The translations under genes were made by a program, and so were the position numbers. This document shows positions 32,735-44,775 of a DNA stretch of 64,000 nt, one piece after another. The stretch comes from Rana temporaria (lineage: Eukaryota; Chordata; Amphibia; Anura; Ranidae), in contig NC_053496.1 of the NCBI RefSeq assembly GCF_905171775.1, forward strand, positions 180,019,759 through 180,083,758. Reading direction: 5' to 3'. Each line of letters begins with the position of its first letter. The first letter of the stretch is position 1. The notes beneath the pieces were generated by a model. That model ran no database searches. It was not told the origin of the DNA and saw only the letters and a program-made list of their open reading frames with translations.

Positions 32735-33948
32735 TAGATATGTGCATTCCCTTTCGTACGAAAATGTTCATTTTCGTACCCGCAGAATAATGTGTACATA
32801 CGAAAAAATGAAAGCACCAAAATACGAAAACGACGGGATTACGAATGAGCCGCATAACGAACAACCGCAAATACGAACGAACGATCTGACGGAAATACGA
32901 CAAAACGAAAACGGCAAAAGAACGAAAATTACATCTATAACAAAAGATTTGCATTCTGTATCCTGTTTGAATCCCCTCTCTGCTCGTATCCTCAGCCACA
33001 TGTCCACATGACACCTACAACAAAAGATTTGCATTCTGTATCCTGTTTGAATCCCTTCTCTGTTCGCACCCTCAGTCGTATGCTCACATGACATCCACAA
33101 CAAAAGACCCGCACTCTGCATTTTGAATTCCTTTTTTCTGTTCGTATTTTGGATTCAACAGAATGCAAATCTTTTGCCACAGATGTCACACGAACACACG
33201 ACCAAAAACACCAAAAGAAAAAGGACCCAAAATACAGAATGCAAATCTTTTATTATAGATGTCATTTTAGTTTTTTTGAATCGGCAGTGAGTGAAGTTAG
33301 TAAAGCAGCTTCTCTTTTGTGCTGAGTAGTACAATAAAGCCAAATAAACTTTTCTGTGGATTTTCATCTGAAGGGAGATCAGTTGGCCAGACTTTTGAAC
33401 CCAAAAATGGTTTTCTGATGGATTTTAAAAACAAACACATTTTCTGAGAACGAACAGAAAACGATTTCACGTTTTTATGTTTGTTGTTAAAAAAGTCTGA
33501 CCAAGTGTATGGGGCTTAACAATCGTTAATATGGATGAGCCGCGTGTTGAAAGTGCTGTGAATCCCCCGATATATTTACGAAAGTACAAAATGACGAAAA
33601 TCCTTTTTCTGTTCGTATCTTCAGTCGCATGCCCACATGACATCCACAACAAATTGTCATAGATGTCACACGAACACACGACCGAAAACACGAACAGAAA
33701 AAGGAATCCAAAACACAGAATGCAAATCATTGACGAAAATTCACGAAAATTATTGTCCAACAAGTAACGAACATGAATTAAGCAGAATAACGAACCATCC
33801 CGCATGTACGAAAATAAAACGGTAACGAAAATACGAAACGATCGGAATACGAAAAAATCGCGTCGTACGAAAAACGAACGGAAGCGAACCTACGTAAAGA
33901 TACGAAACAGAACAAAAAAACCGAAAAAAAATTCTGTGCACATGTCTA
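32735..33948. mobile_element. TTCGTA/TACGAA-rich element with 8-bp duplication
   Basis: Ends TAGATATGTGCA and TGCACATGTCTA; 8-bp CTAATAAC at 32727-32734 and 33949-33956. The interior has two to three local copies of ACAACAAAAGATTTGCATTC near 33000-33120 and inverted TACGAAAA/TTTTCGTA blocks. No enzyme frame. Terminal TAG/CTA and an 8-bp target fit hAT. Confidence 0.85.
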
Positions 33949-33956
33949 CTAATAAC

Positions 33957-34638
33957 ACTGGGAAAGGGTTAAGTTTGAGCCTAACACGTGTACTATGTGC
34001 TGCTTTTACTCACGGATCTGGCTGTTTTTTCTCCCTGCTTTTCAGGGAGGAGAAACGGTCAGATCGCTGATTTGTGGACAGAGCCCTGTGTGTTTGGACA
34101 CAGCCAATCAGCAGGTTTCTGGCAAATTATTGACCTAAACCTGCTGACAAACCCGCGCCGCGTCCAATCACTGTGGCGGCCATTCTGAGCAAACTATTTT
34201 AATTTTGAACAGCTGTGCTCTTGCCGTCATGGACCCTATAAAAGCGTGTTTTTTAGCATAGACTCCATGCCCCTGATGACGTCATGTATGACGAAACTAG
34301 TAGGGCAGAGTTTATGTCCAGCGATACACCGCTACCTTGATCTGCAGATTTTTTATGCAAGAACCTTTTATCCACTTGTTACAATGTGTTGGACCTGTGG
34401 TCAATTGTAATGGCATTTTTTTTTTTTCAATAAAACCACCCTGGTTTTACGCTATGTGGCGACTTTTTGGCTTTTTTTTGCATAAACCTCCATGGGAAAG
34501 AGTGACAAACCAGCACCAGCGGGTGTGATGCTATCCTTCTCTACCTCTAGTGGATGAATCGTTCATGATGTGCGATTCCATGAGTGATTAGACTCCTATA
34601 ATGTGGAGTCTAGCCATCTGGTAAGGGCACATATATTA
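33957..34638. other. Unclassified repeat-like sequence
   Basis: Contains GCCCCTGATGACGTCATGTATGACG (a CRE palindrome TGACGTCA at about 34275), TATAAAAGC and CAATAAAACCACCCTGG, the layout of a short repeated family also hinted at near 13620-13700. No gene found. Confidence 0.35.
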
Positions 34639-35372
34639 GGTAGATTCACAAAGAGTTAGGCCGGCTTATCTACAGATAAGCCGACCTAACTCTGAATCTA
34701 AGCCGGCCTATGTTAAGTGTATTCTCAAACAGAGATACACTTAAACATACCCAAGATAGGCTGGCTTGCGCCATTCTATCTTAGGCTGCAATGTTTCTTT
34801 TGCCCGCTAGATGGCGCTGCCATTGCGGCTGGCATAGATTATGTAAATGAGGGGCTACGCCGATTCCCGACGATTTACGAGCGTACGCCGGGCCTACACC
34901 GTCAAGTTACGTCGTTTCCGTACGCGATAGGCCGCCTAAAGTTATTCCACCTATGAGGTGGAATAACAATGTTAAGTATGGCCGCCGTTCCCGCCGCTAG
35001 GTTTGAATTTTTTACGTCGTTTGCGCAAGTCGTCCACGAATCGGGATTTACGTCGTTTACGTACGCGTCGAAATCAATAGGCCCGTACGGCCTACTTAGC
35101 CGCAATGCGCACTGGGAAATGTAGTTGCCCGGCGCATGCGCAGTGTAAAAAACGTCAAAAACGTGAGGTCAAGCCTCATTTCAATAATACACGCCCCCCT
35201 CCCAGTCATTTGTATTAGGCGCGCTTACGCCTGCTCGTTTTAGGCTACGCCGCCTAAAATTTGAAGGCAAGTGGTTTGAGAATCACTTTTAACCGAAATA
35301 ATTTAAGGCGGTGTAGCCCAAAAAGAGTAGGCTAGGCCGTCCTAATTTTAGGCGCCCGTACGTGAATCTACC
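34639..35372. mobile_element. Palindromic element, copy 4 (GGTAGATTCAC ends)
   Basis: GGTAGATTCACAAAGAG to CGTGAATCTACC; core TTACGTCGTTTGCGCAAG near 35010; CTCF-like 15-mer CCGCTAGATGGCGCT at 34804-34818. Confidence 0.8.
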
Positions 35373-35395
35373 CCCTTGTATCTATATGGTGGAAG

Positions 35396-35666
35396 AAGGG
35401 CTGTCTTAATGAAAGGGCAAACCTGGGAACTTCCCAGGGGCCCCAACTGCACGGGGGCCCCCTGCACTTTCCCCAAAGCAGCTGATCCTTGAGCCCACGC
35501 TGCCCCGAAATCGGGGGCCCCATGATGGCACTGAGAGTGATAGATACACTAGTGAGGCAGCCTGCCTCCTACCTACTTGATGTCTGTTTACCTGCACTGT
35601 CATCATTGTAGGGGCCCCAGAGCATTACTTTGCCCAAGGGCCCATGATGCTATTAAGACGGCCCTG
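35396..35666. mobile_element. hAT element rich in GGGGCCCC, 271 bp
   Basis: Ends AAGGGCTGTCTTAAT and ATTAAGACGGCCCTG; exact 8-bp GGTGGAAG at 35388-35395 and 35667-35674. Confidence 0.9.
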
Positions 35667-35674
35667 GGTGGAAG

Positions 35675-36132
35675 GCGCACTTGGGTGTACGGTCGCTCAC
35701 TATCCTTGGACACGTGTTGCAACAATTTATCACTTTATTTCTGTATGGGCTTATATGGAAATCCTATGGACTGGTTGTAACTTTATTTAATTTCACATGT
35801 TATATCACCATTTATTTAGTGCAGCAATTGTATTGTTTTATGTGCCCAATCACAGCAAGGGTCAGCAGGGGGCGCACGTACAAAACACTAGACGCTAGGC
35901 CGCGACCTACAGGGTACATGACCTAGCCTGGCTGAGCTGCCCGCCTGCAATACATGTATAAATTCAGTATATTATATCACAGTCAAAAGCCAGAAATATC
36001 TTGGGACACACTGCACAACACGTAAGCATTTTTACCAGGCCACATTGGAAGACGGAAAACTCTTGCAATAACAAAATCAAATCTGAATGGGACAAATCAG
36101 GTTGCGCACAATGAATTAATTTTGTTTACGGT
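35675..36132. other. Unique-looking sequence
   Basis: No coding frame or repeat ends seen. A CAGCAGGGGGCGCAC CTCF-like stretch lies near 35866 (13/15). Confidence 0.3.
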
Positions 36133-36845
36133 GGGCCAGATTCAGGTACCGCTGCGTCCCGTTTTTGCCCTGCGCCCCCGCAAATTATCTGCGCTACGCT
36201 TCATTCACGAAGCAGTAGCCACGTAATTTGCGTCGGCGCTCCTCAAAAATGTCCGGCGTAAGGGCGCGTAATTTAAATGATCCCGTAGGGGGTGTGGATC
36301 ATTTAAATTAGGCGCGTTCCCACGCCGAACGTAGTGCGCATGCTCCGTCGGGAAACTTTCCCGACGTGCATTGCGGCAAATGACGTCGCAAGGACGTAAT
36401 TTGCTTCAAAGTCAACGTAAATGGCGTCCAGCGCCATTCACGATTCACTTACGCAAACGACGTTAAATTTAAACTTCGCAACGCGGGAACGACGGGTATA
36501 CGTAGCATTGGCTGCCCCTGCTAATAGCAGGAGCAGCCTTACGCGAAACCCGACGAACGGAAACGACGTAAACTGCGTACGCAGGGCTCGCGTAGGGTAG
36601 TAAATCGGCGTTAGTATGCAATTTGCATACTATACGCTGACCACTACAGGAACGCCCCCTAGCGGCCAACGTAAGAATGCAGCCTACGATATGACTGGCA
36701 TAAGAGCCTTATGCTAGTCATATCTTAGGCTGCAGTCGGCGTAACGAGGTTCCTGAATCAGGAGCATTCAAAACGCCGGCGCAAGTAAGCAATTGCGCTG
36801 CGTAACTATGGTTACGCAGACGCAATTGCTACCTGAATCTGGGCC
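36133..36845. mobile_element. Palindromic element of the GGGCCAGATTC family, copy 5 (reverse)
   Basis: GGGCCAGATTCAGGTAC to CTGAATCTGGGCC; core on the other strand (CTTACGCAAACGACGTT near 36455). The octamer complement ATTTGCAT is at 36621-36628 and a CTCF-like complement at 36651-36665. Confidence 0.85.
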
Positions 36846-37169
36846 TATATTTTTATATAGGGGTCAAGAAGATTAGACCGTCGCACAACCTGTGCGTTGA
36901 ACGCCTGAAGGATTGAGTCCTCCAAAACTTAGTCATTTCACGCCGATGCCATAAACTAGAACATGGCTAATGCCACAAGTATAGAGGGTACTGCGTTACA
37001 TTTTTGTGTACGTTTTTTTCCCATCAAAAAAATTTCAACATTTGATCTTGGAAGCATTTTTTTTTTTTTTTAATATATACAGGCTTCGTTTGTAATTTTT
37101 ATTACAAAAAATAAAGTATTTCTCAATAATACAAATGCATAAAAAAAATAACATTGCAGTATAGACTAA

Positions 37170-37452
37170 GGCTCCATGCACACTGAAGCTAAAAATAACT
37201 AAAAAAAAACGCCAGTAGCTTTGCAGGGAGCCTTTCAATGTTTTTTAGCGTTTTTGAGCGTTGTTTTCCAACAAAAAACGGCATTTTGAACGCAAATTTC
37301 GGGCGTTCAGAAAAAAGCCCAAAAACTCCAAAGCTCAGTAACACTAAAAAACGCCCATGTGTGCATGGGCACATAGGCCAACATAGAGTTTAAAAAAAAA
37401 AGCCCAAAACGCCAATAAACTGCAGTTTATCAGCTTCAGTGTGCATGGAGCC
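37170..37452. mobile_element. MITE GGCTCCATGCACACTGAAGC, 283 bp
   Basis: Ends are exact complements; flanked by TAA at left and TTA at right. Interior has inverted AAAACGCC / GGCGTTTT blocks. Confidence 0.8.
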
Positions 37453-37520
37453 TTAGGCTGTCAGGATTGCGGCGTCCCTACTGCCTAGGTACTTGGCTTA
37501 AGCAGCTCCGCCTGATGCAT

Positions 37521-37574
37521 TTCACCCCACCCACAGAGCTTAGTCCTCTGTGACTAAGCACTGTGGGTGGGTGA
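37521..37574. other. Hairpin followed by GAAACGCGTC
   Basis: CCACCCACAG and GCTTAGTC on the left pair with GACTAAGC and CTGTGGGTGG on the right around CTCTGT. Same layout as 13556-13619. Confidence 0.6.
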
Positions 37575-37598
37575 AACGCGTCAGTATCATGGCCTAGG

Positions 37599-37938
37599 CA
37601 GGGGTCTCCAAACTTTTCAAACAAAGGACCACTTTATTGTGCTTCAGACTTTAGAAAGGGCCGGATTGTGGCTAGTGGGTGCAGAAAATGTCCCGGGGCC
37701 CAGCACCAGTAAGAATAAATGTGGCCTCACGGTTGGTGGTCAGTAGGAGGAGGAGTAGGGCCCCTATCAGTAGGAGAAATTTTATCCCATCATTGATATC
37801 AGTAGAAGAAATAGTGCCCCCCTTGTTGGTGTCAGTGGAAGGAATAGTGCCTCATATCAGTTGGAGGAATAGCGCCCCCAAGGGCCGCATAAAAGCTAGC
37901 AAAGGGCCACATCTCGGGCCGCAGTTTGGAGACCCCTG
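37599..37938. mobile_element. hAT element, 340 bp, reverse copy of 28093-28434
   Basis: CAGGGGTCTCCAAACTTTTC to GCAGTTTGGAGACCCCTG; GCCTAGG at 37592-37598 and 37939-37945 (7 of 8 readable). Confidence 0.88.
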
Positions 37939-38155
37939 GCCTAGGATGAGGCCACTTTTTGATTTAGCATAGTACCAGGGCTGTATGGAGTGTGGTGCCC
38001 CTACTTAATTTTGTATAGTGGACCCGGATGACCACAGCAGACGCCGGCACCAGCTTGTGGTGGATCACAGGAGAACAATCCTCAGCGCTTGGAGCGAAGC
38101 TCTATGTTGTTCGAAGATTATAGTATAGACATCAGAAACAACAAAAAACGTGCTT

Positions 38156-38673
38156 CTAGGGCTGGATTGGACTCGATCGTCTGGGCCGCCCTCGCAACCT
38201 TTTAACAGGCCGACTTGTAGCAGAAGGCCGACATACACGGCTATTGTCAGAAGGATGAGGAGCAGGAGCATCCTCCACCCTCTGACGCCCCTGCAATAAA
38301 AGAGTGGCCTGGCCCAGGATGTCCACCGCCTGCCTGAGTGCAGCATGGCTGTCCGTCATTTGCTCCATGATGACACGTTGCTGCTGTATGTGTGTATTGA
38401 AGGCCCTTTCCATGGCCTTGTAGTGGCGCCTTTGCTCCTGGAATTGGGCCTCCCTAAGACGCAGCATTCGTCTATTTGCAAGCAGCTTCCGTCTCTCGAT
38501 TTCCATCAGCTGCCGCATCTGCCGATGGCGACGTCTCAATCTTCCACTCGTAGTTGGTGCCACTTTCTCAGGGCGGTGCGAAGGTGCTGCGGGACTTGCT
38601 GGCACAGACGGAGAAGGAGCCGGAGACAGCTGTGTGGGCGATGCTTTATATAGTCCAACAAATGGGTTTTCAT
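38156..38673 (-). CDS. Myb/SANT-like gene exon 5 (coiled-coil C-terminus)
   Basis: Acceptor GAAATTTCAG before 38673; the exon starts with AT completing a split codon and then reads ENPFVGLYKASPTQLSPAPS. A Pro/Ser stretch precedes a long charged helix (about residues 50-125: RRHRQMRQLMEIERRKLL, RLREAQFQEQRRHY, AFNTHIQQQRVIMEQM), probably a coiled coil. A basic tail RPVKRLRGRPRRSS ends at the stop, 38156. 172 codons. The architecture (N-terminal Myb-like domain, acidic middle, C-terminal coiled coil) is that of Myb/SANT adaptor proteins linked to Harbinger transposons and their host-recruited relatives. Confidence 0.72.
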
Positions 38674-38749
38674 CTGAAATTCAAAACGGGTCACAAAATA
38701 TTTAGTAACATTCTGAAGTCTAGGTAGGATCTTCATTGCATAGTTCTAT

Positions 38750-39685
38750 TGGTTCTGCTTAGACCAATGTAAGCATATATCTGTGGCACCTCCGTGAAAG
38801 TGGAGAGTCACTGTAGTAGTTGTTGCAATCTTTGGGTCCTGGACCGAGCCCCTTTCCTTTGACATAGTAACCTCAGGATGGGGGGGGGTTGCATGATCGG
38901 CCCTGCTGCCATTAACAGAATTCCTTGAATTTTTTCAATGAATGCAAGATGTTTTCCGATTGGATAACGTGATGTCACTGCATCACTTTTAGGCAGGTGC
39001 TGGCTTGCAGTTTGCCTGCTGACCTGAAGGTGGCATTGTACCACTTCTTCAAGCTACCAGTAAGCAATTGGGGACTAAATCTGTATCCTATTATGTGCTT
39101 CAGGTGGCCATCTTGAGGAGGCTGACCACCCCTATTAAAATGCTGAAATCCTGCAAAATGTGGGAGGCCACCTAGAAACAGAAGTGCTTAAACTGCAGTT
39201 TCTACCCACAATCTGGGACTAGGTCAGGGACAGAGCCCCGCTGGTTGGGGGGGGGGGGGGGGAGTTAAGGAGAGGTACCCGATGAGGAGAGAAAGAGTAG
39301 GCTGCCCCTTACAGGGCATCTCTTCAGCCAGGTTCTTGGGACTGGTCTCTGACCTTCAGCCTTATAAACTGCAAGGACTTTGGAGATCTCAGGGTGACCC
39401 AGTAACCTGGATACCTCCTCCAATGGAAGGGCTTCTTGGGCATTCTGTGGTCTGGAAGTTCATATCATATTGCTAGAGTGCCACGTTGACAGACATTAAC
39501 TTTCTTGAAGTGGGTAAACCACAACATATGTGTAAACTACCTTATGTCTGTGATCATTGAATGAATGCATGACTTGTATAGCGCTACTCATGCGAACTGA
39601 ATCGCCTCTGGGCGCTTTTTCCAGCCAGTGTCAGCTTGGCTGGTGCAGTCATTTGTGTGGGACACACAGTCATACACACAGATAG
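38750..39685. other. Intron 4 of the Myb/SANT gene, left part
   Basis: No frames or repeat ends supported. It contains a G-run at 39248-39263 and ordinary single-copy-looking sequence. Confidence 0.3.
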
Positions 39686-39687
39686 AG

Positions 39688-39809
<122 letters not shown>

Positions 39810-40134
39810 CATACACACACACTGGGCCAATTTGGACAAGATCCAATTTACCTACCAGCATGTCTTTGGAGTTTAATAAAAAAAAGTAATGTTTAAGTAC
39901 CAACATGCGTTGACTTGTTCCACTTTTTTGGGGTATGTTGCTTAGGCCCCACCCACATGCCTCAATCAGAGAATGCCTTGTATTCATTGAAAAACAAAAA
40001 CACATGGCGTTTTGTAAATTGTGGCAATGCTGAGTGGGCAACAGGACCTGGAAGATTGCGGTGATCAGTGGAGTAGTTAACGGTGACTGTCACCTTCCAC
40101 AGGGGTTGCTCAGGTATGAGATGCATACTTACAT

Positions 40135-41825
40135 TGGTGCTAGCTGGACCAGTGTAACTAGGCTCATGGCTGGACCAAGCAAACTAGGCTCATGGCTGGA
40201 CCAAGCTGGACCAATGTAACTAGGCTCATGGGTGGACCAAGGAAACTAGGCTCATGGGTGGACCAAGGAAACTAGGCTCATGGGTGGACCAAGGAAACTA
40301 GGCTCATGGGTGGACCAAGGAAACTAGGCTCATGGGTGGACCAAGGAAACTAGGCTCATGGGTGGACCAAGGAAACTAGGCTCATGGGTGGACCAAGGAA
40401 ACTAGGCTCATGGCTGGACCAAGGAAACTAGGCTCATGGCTGGACCAAGGAAACTAGGCTCATGGCTGGACCAAGGAAACTAGGCTCATGGCTGGACCAA
40501 GGAAACTAGGCTCATGGCTGGACCAAGGAAACTAGGCTCATGGCTGGACCAAGGAAACTAGGCTCATGGCTGGACCAAGGAAACTAGGCTCATGGCTGGA
40601 CCAAGGAAACTAGGCTCATGGCTGGACCAAGGAAACTAGGCTCATGGCTGGACCAAGGAAACTAGGCTCATGGCTGGACCAAGGAAACTAGGCTCATGGC
40701 TGGACCAAGGAAACTAGGCTCATGGCTGGACCAAGGAAACTAGGCTCATGGCTGGACCAAGGAAACTAGGCTCATGGCTGGACCAAGGAAACTAGGCTCA
40801 TGGCTGGACCAAGGAAACTAGGCTCATGGCTGGACCAAAGAAACTAGGCTCATGGCTGGAGCAAGGAAACTAGGCTCATGGCTGGAGCAAGGAAACTAGG
40901 CTCATGGCTGGAGCAAGGAAACTAGGCTCATGGCTGGACCAAAGAAACTAGGCTCATGGCTGGACCAAAGAAACTAGGCTCATGGCTGGACCAAGGAAAC
41001 TAGGCTCATGGCTGGACCAAGGAAACTAGGCTCATGGCTGGACCAAAGAAACTAGGCTCATGGCTGGACCAAAGAAACTAGGCTCATGGCTGGACCAAGG
41101 AAACTAGGCTCATGGCTGGACCAAGGAAACTAGGCTCATGGCTGGACCAAGGAAACTAGGCTCATGGCTGGACCAAGGAAACTAGGCTCATGGCTGGACC
41201 AAGGAAACTAGGCTCATGGCTGGACCAAGGAAACTAGGCTCATGGCTGGACCAAAGAAACTAGGCTCATGGCTGGAGCAAGGAAACTAGGCTCATGGCTG
41301 GAGCAAGGAAACTAGGCTCATGGCTGGAGCAAGGAAACTAGGCTCATGGCTGGAGCAAGGAAACTAGGCTCATGGCTGGAGCAAGGAAACTAGGCTCATG
41401 GCTGGAGCAAGGAAACTAGGCTCATGGCTGGAGCAAGGAAACTAGGCTCATGGCTGGAGCAAGGAAACTAGGCTCATGGCTGGAGCAAGGAAACTAGGCT
41501 CATGGCTGGAGCAAGGAAACTAGGCTCATGGCTGGAGCAAGGAAACTAGGCTCATGGCTGGAGCAAGGAAACTAGGCTCATGGCTGGAGCAAGGAAACTA
41601 GGCTCATGGCTGGAGCAAGGAAACTAGGCTCATGGCTGGAGCAAGGAAACTAGGCTCATGGCTGGAGCAAGGAAGCTAGGCTCATGGCTGGACCAAGGAA
41701 GCTAGGCTCATGGCTGGACCAAGGAAGCTAGGCTCATGGCTGGACCAAGGAAAGTAGGCTCATGGCTGGACCAAGCAAACTAGGCTCATGGCTGGACCAA
41801 GCAAACTAGGCTCATGGCCAGTCCA
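40135..41825. repeat. 26-bp minisatellite in intron 4 of the Myb/SANT gene
   Basis: About 65 copies of ACTAGGCTCATGGCTGGACC plus AAGGAA. Subtypes occur in blocks: GGGTGGACC (40227-40400), GCTGGACC (40400-40850), GCTGGAGC (41270-41670), which shows stepwise growth. Worn units continue to about 41925. Confidence 0.97.
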
Positions 41826-41990
41826 AGCCGAACCAAGTTAACTATGCTTATGCCAGGTCCAAGCCGGACCAAGGTACCTATGCTTATGCCAGGTCCAAGC
41901 CGGACCAAGGTACCTATGCTCATGCCTAGACTTCAGCTTTAAACATTTCATAATTTTTTGGGAATAAGTTTCTAGCCTAACATTACACAC

Positions 41991-42179
41991 GCTTCAAGTC
42001 TGTTAATGGCGGTGTCGGTTGTATAGGTATACAGAGTGGATTTGCGTCATGTTTACTCCACATACTTGGTCCATCTCCCGTTTCATCTACAGGTTGGAGA
42101 TCTGATGTCTGGGGATATTCCAGCTCCTCGAAATCCTCCTGGTTGGCATTCACCTCCTCTGTGTCAGTCAGTATAACGT
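41991..42179 (-). CDS. Myb/SANT-like gene exon 4 (acidic)
   Basis: Acceptor CCCTCTACCAG before 42179; reads DVILTDTEEVNANQEDFEEL and PSMWSKHDANPLCIPIQP to TDLK. A usable but weak donor AAGC|GTGTGT at 41990 leaves one base and matches the phase of exon 5. Otherwise the frame simply ends at a TAA at 41983-41985, giving a shorter protein. Acidic and Pro-rich; no domain recognised. Confidence 0.6.
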
Positions 42180-42319
42180 CTGGTAGAGGGAATAAAATAT
42201 AATATATGAATTGGTCAGCTTGACGTCTGAATTCAAGAGGATTCTTCATCCGATTACAATTGGCTACTTAGATGACCTGGAAGTCTACATGTTGAAAATT
42301 TAAAACAGAGCTCACCCAT

Positions 42320-42826
42320 GAATTTATGGACCTTGCTTTGTGCACTGGTCCAAATCATATGGTGGAGGGGGGATTATGGTATGTGGTTGTTTTTCCAGGG
42401 GTTGGACTTGGCCCCTTAGTTCCAGTGAAGGGGGAACTCTTCCCACTTTCTGGGAACAGTTTGGGGAAGGCTCCTTCCTGTTCCAACATGACTGCCCACC
42501 AGTGCACAAAGCAAGGTCCATAAAGACATGGCTGAGCGAGTTTGGGGTGGAGGAACTTGACTGGCCTGCACAGACCCCTGGAGGCTTGCAGGGCAGGCCT
42601 TGTCATTCACATCAGTGCCTGACCTCACAAATGCACTTCTGGAGGAATGGTCAAACATTGCCATAGACACCCTCCTAAACCTTGTGGATGGCCTTTCCAG
42701 AAGAGTTGAAGCTGTTATAGCTGCAAAGGGTGGGGCAACTCAATATTGAACCCTACGGACTAAGATACCATCAAAGTTAATTTGCTTGTAAAGGCAGGCG
42801 TCCCAATATTTTTGACAATATAGTGT
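42320..42826 (+). pseudogene. Tc1-type transposase fragment in intron 3 of the Myb/SANT gene
   Basis: Plus-strand remains of the catalytic core: a GGGGIMVCGCFS-like strand, then FQHDCPPVHKARSIKTWLSE and FGVEELDWPAQ, where the second Asp is visible. The PDLNPIEH segment holding the Glu is lost. The right end CCCAATATTTTTGACAATATAGTG is the element terminus. A 22-bp inverted piece at its left (GGACCTTGCTTTGTGCACTGG) copies internal sequence. Confidence 0.8.
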
Positions 42827-42872
42827 AGCTGAAAATCCCACATATCTAAAATATATGAAACATAACACCTAC

Positions 42873-42932
42873 CAGTTTGGTCAGAAGCCGAGGACCCGTT
42901 ATCAGATTCACCAGGCCCACCAGCCAAGTCTT
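42873..42932 (-). CDS. Myb/SANT-like gene exon 3
   Basis: 60 nt with acceptor TCTCTTGTAG and donor CAAACTG|GTAGGT, split codons on both sides (phase 1 in, 1 out). Reads EDLAGGPGESDNGSSASDQT. Short acidic/Ser linker. Confidence 0.65.
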
Positions 42933-43008
42933 CTACAAGAGAAAAAAAATTAAATTACGAACATATTTATGAAACTTTAGTATGAAGCACAATGTTAAAG
43001 TGTCTCAC

Positions 43009-43172
43009 CCATAATATCCGTATCGTAATCTCCCCGGATTCCCGTCAATATGTCGAATTGCAGGACAATCTCCAAATCCTTTTCAAAATCTGTCAGGCTG
43101 GGGTCTGGCGAGGCTCCTACCCCACTCTGGCTGGAAGCCCTACGACGCTCCCGGTATTTGCGGATGATGCTC
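43009..43172 (-). CDS. Myb/SANT-like gene exon 2
   Basis: Acceptor ATGTTTGACAG, donor ATTATGG|GTGAGAC. Together with exon 1 it reads ..NDIKRSIIRKYRERRRASSQ, completing the last helix of the Myb-like domain. It continues DPSLTDFEKDLEIVLQFDIL. All phases agree. Confidence 0.75.
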
Positions 43173-43419
43173 CTGTCAAACATTGAGGTTTTGTAGGGTT
43201 AGAACCTTCACAACATGCAGAATTAAAATGCATTTAGTGGGTTAGAATTTTAAAGATGAATTTGTTTTTTGTCAAAAAAAGAAAATCACAGTTTTCATGA
43301 TAAATATAGTCAGAGTAGCGCCCCCTGTGTGCGGATCACTGCAAATATATACAATGCTGCTCTGTGGGCAATGCCTTACAAAATTACTGTAGGTGCAGAT
43401 AAGGGTTGAGCTGGGAACA

Positions 43420-43960
43420 AGGCCCAAACCCAGGTCAGCTCCTCCCATGGAAAGCGGTCACATGATCACATCCCCACTAGCCCAATCAGCTGTGGCCGCG
43501 GCATTCCCCACATGGCAGGTGCACGTAAACAAAGTGGAGGCGATGCTCATGACATAAGTGACTTAATATGGCCACCATCATTGACCTAAGATCACCATGG
43601 GGTCCAAACCCAGTTCAGCTCCTGCCATGGAAAGCGGTCACATGATCACATCCCCACTAGCCCAATCAGCTTTAGCCAGGGAATTCCCCACATGGAAGTT
43701 GTAAGTAAACAAAGTGGTGGCGATGCTCATGACATCAGTGACTTAATATGGCCATCTTTGGACATCATTGACCTAAGATGACCACGGGGTCTAAACCCAG
43801 TTCAGCTCCTCCCATGGAAAGCCGTCATATGATCACATACCTGTGTACGTGTAGCTCTGGGTTGGGAATGCCCCAGCCACAGCCGATTGGGCCTCTGGGG
43901 TTCGTGTGACAGATTCTGCCAAAGTGGGTTTGGACCATGCTCAGGCCACATGGCCGTATT
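43420..43960. repeat. Three tandem copies of a roughly 180-bp block in intron 1
   Basis: AGCTCCTCCCATGGAAAGCG recurs at about 43438, 43617 and 43803, each followed by CACATGATCACAT; flanking text such as AAACCCAGTTCAGCTCC also repeats. Confidence 0.85.
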
Positions 43961-44005
43961 AGGTCAATGACACAACGGCCATTGTGGCCAGATTAGGTCA
44001 AAACA

Positions 44006-44136
44006 GTACAAAACAGATTATAGCGCACACATGCAAAAATGACATTTATCCTGCAAGGCTAGTTAAAAACACCTGAACATATTCAAAAATACGGGGGTTT
44101 GGTCACACTATGTGTGCGCTATAATCTGTTTTGTAC
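44006..44136. other. Perfect 26-bp inverted repeat
   Basis: Arms 44006-44031 and 44111-44136 (GTACAAAACAGATTATAGCG..) are exact complements with a 79-base spacer; probably a small palindromic element. Confidence 0.75.
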
Positions 44137-44189
44137 AGTCTTTGGTCTTATAGCAGCACCATCTTAGATGTATAGCATCTATGCAAGTA

Positions 44190-44775
44190 TGTTTTTGTGT
44201 TTGCATATTAGGTCAAAGACACAACGGCTATTGTGGCCATATTAGGTCAATGATGCATGCAACGGCCATATTAGGTCAAAGACACAACGGCCATTGTGGC
44301 CAAATTAGGTCAAAGACGCAACGGCCATTGTGGCCAAATTAGGTCAAAGACGCAACGGCCATTGTGGCCAAATTAGGTCAAAGACGCAACGGCCATTGTG
44401 GCCAAATTAGGTCAAAGACGCAACAGCCATTGTGGCCAAATTAGGTCAAAGACGCAACGGCCATTGTGGCCAAATTAGGTCAAAGACGCAACGGCCATTG
44501 TGGCCATATTAGGTCAAAGACGCAACGGCCATTGTGGCCATATTAGGTCAAAGACACAACGGTTATTGTGGCCATATTAGGTCAAAGACGCACCGGCCAT
44601 TGTGGCCATATTAGGTCAAAGACGCAACGGCCATTGTGGCCATATTAGGTCAAAGACACAATGGCCATATTAGGTCAAAGACACAATGGCCATTGTGGCC
44701 ATATTAGGTCAAAGACACAACGGCCATATTAGGTCAATGATGCAACGGCCATTGTGGCCATATTAGGTCAATGAC
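44190..44775. repeat. 34-bp minisatellite in intron 1 of the Myb/SANT gene
   Basis: About 17 copies of GCCATATTAGGTCAAAGACG plus CAACGGCCATTGTG with ATATT/AAATT subtypes. Confidence 0.95.
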
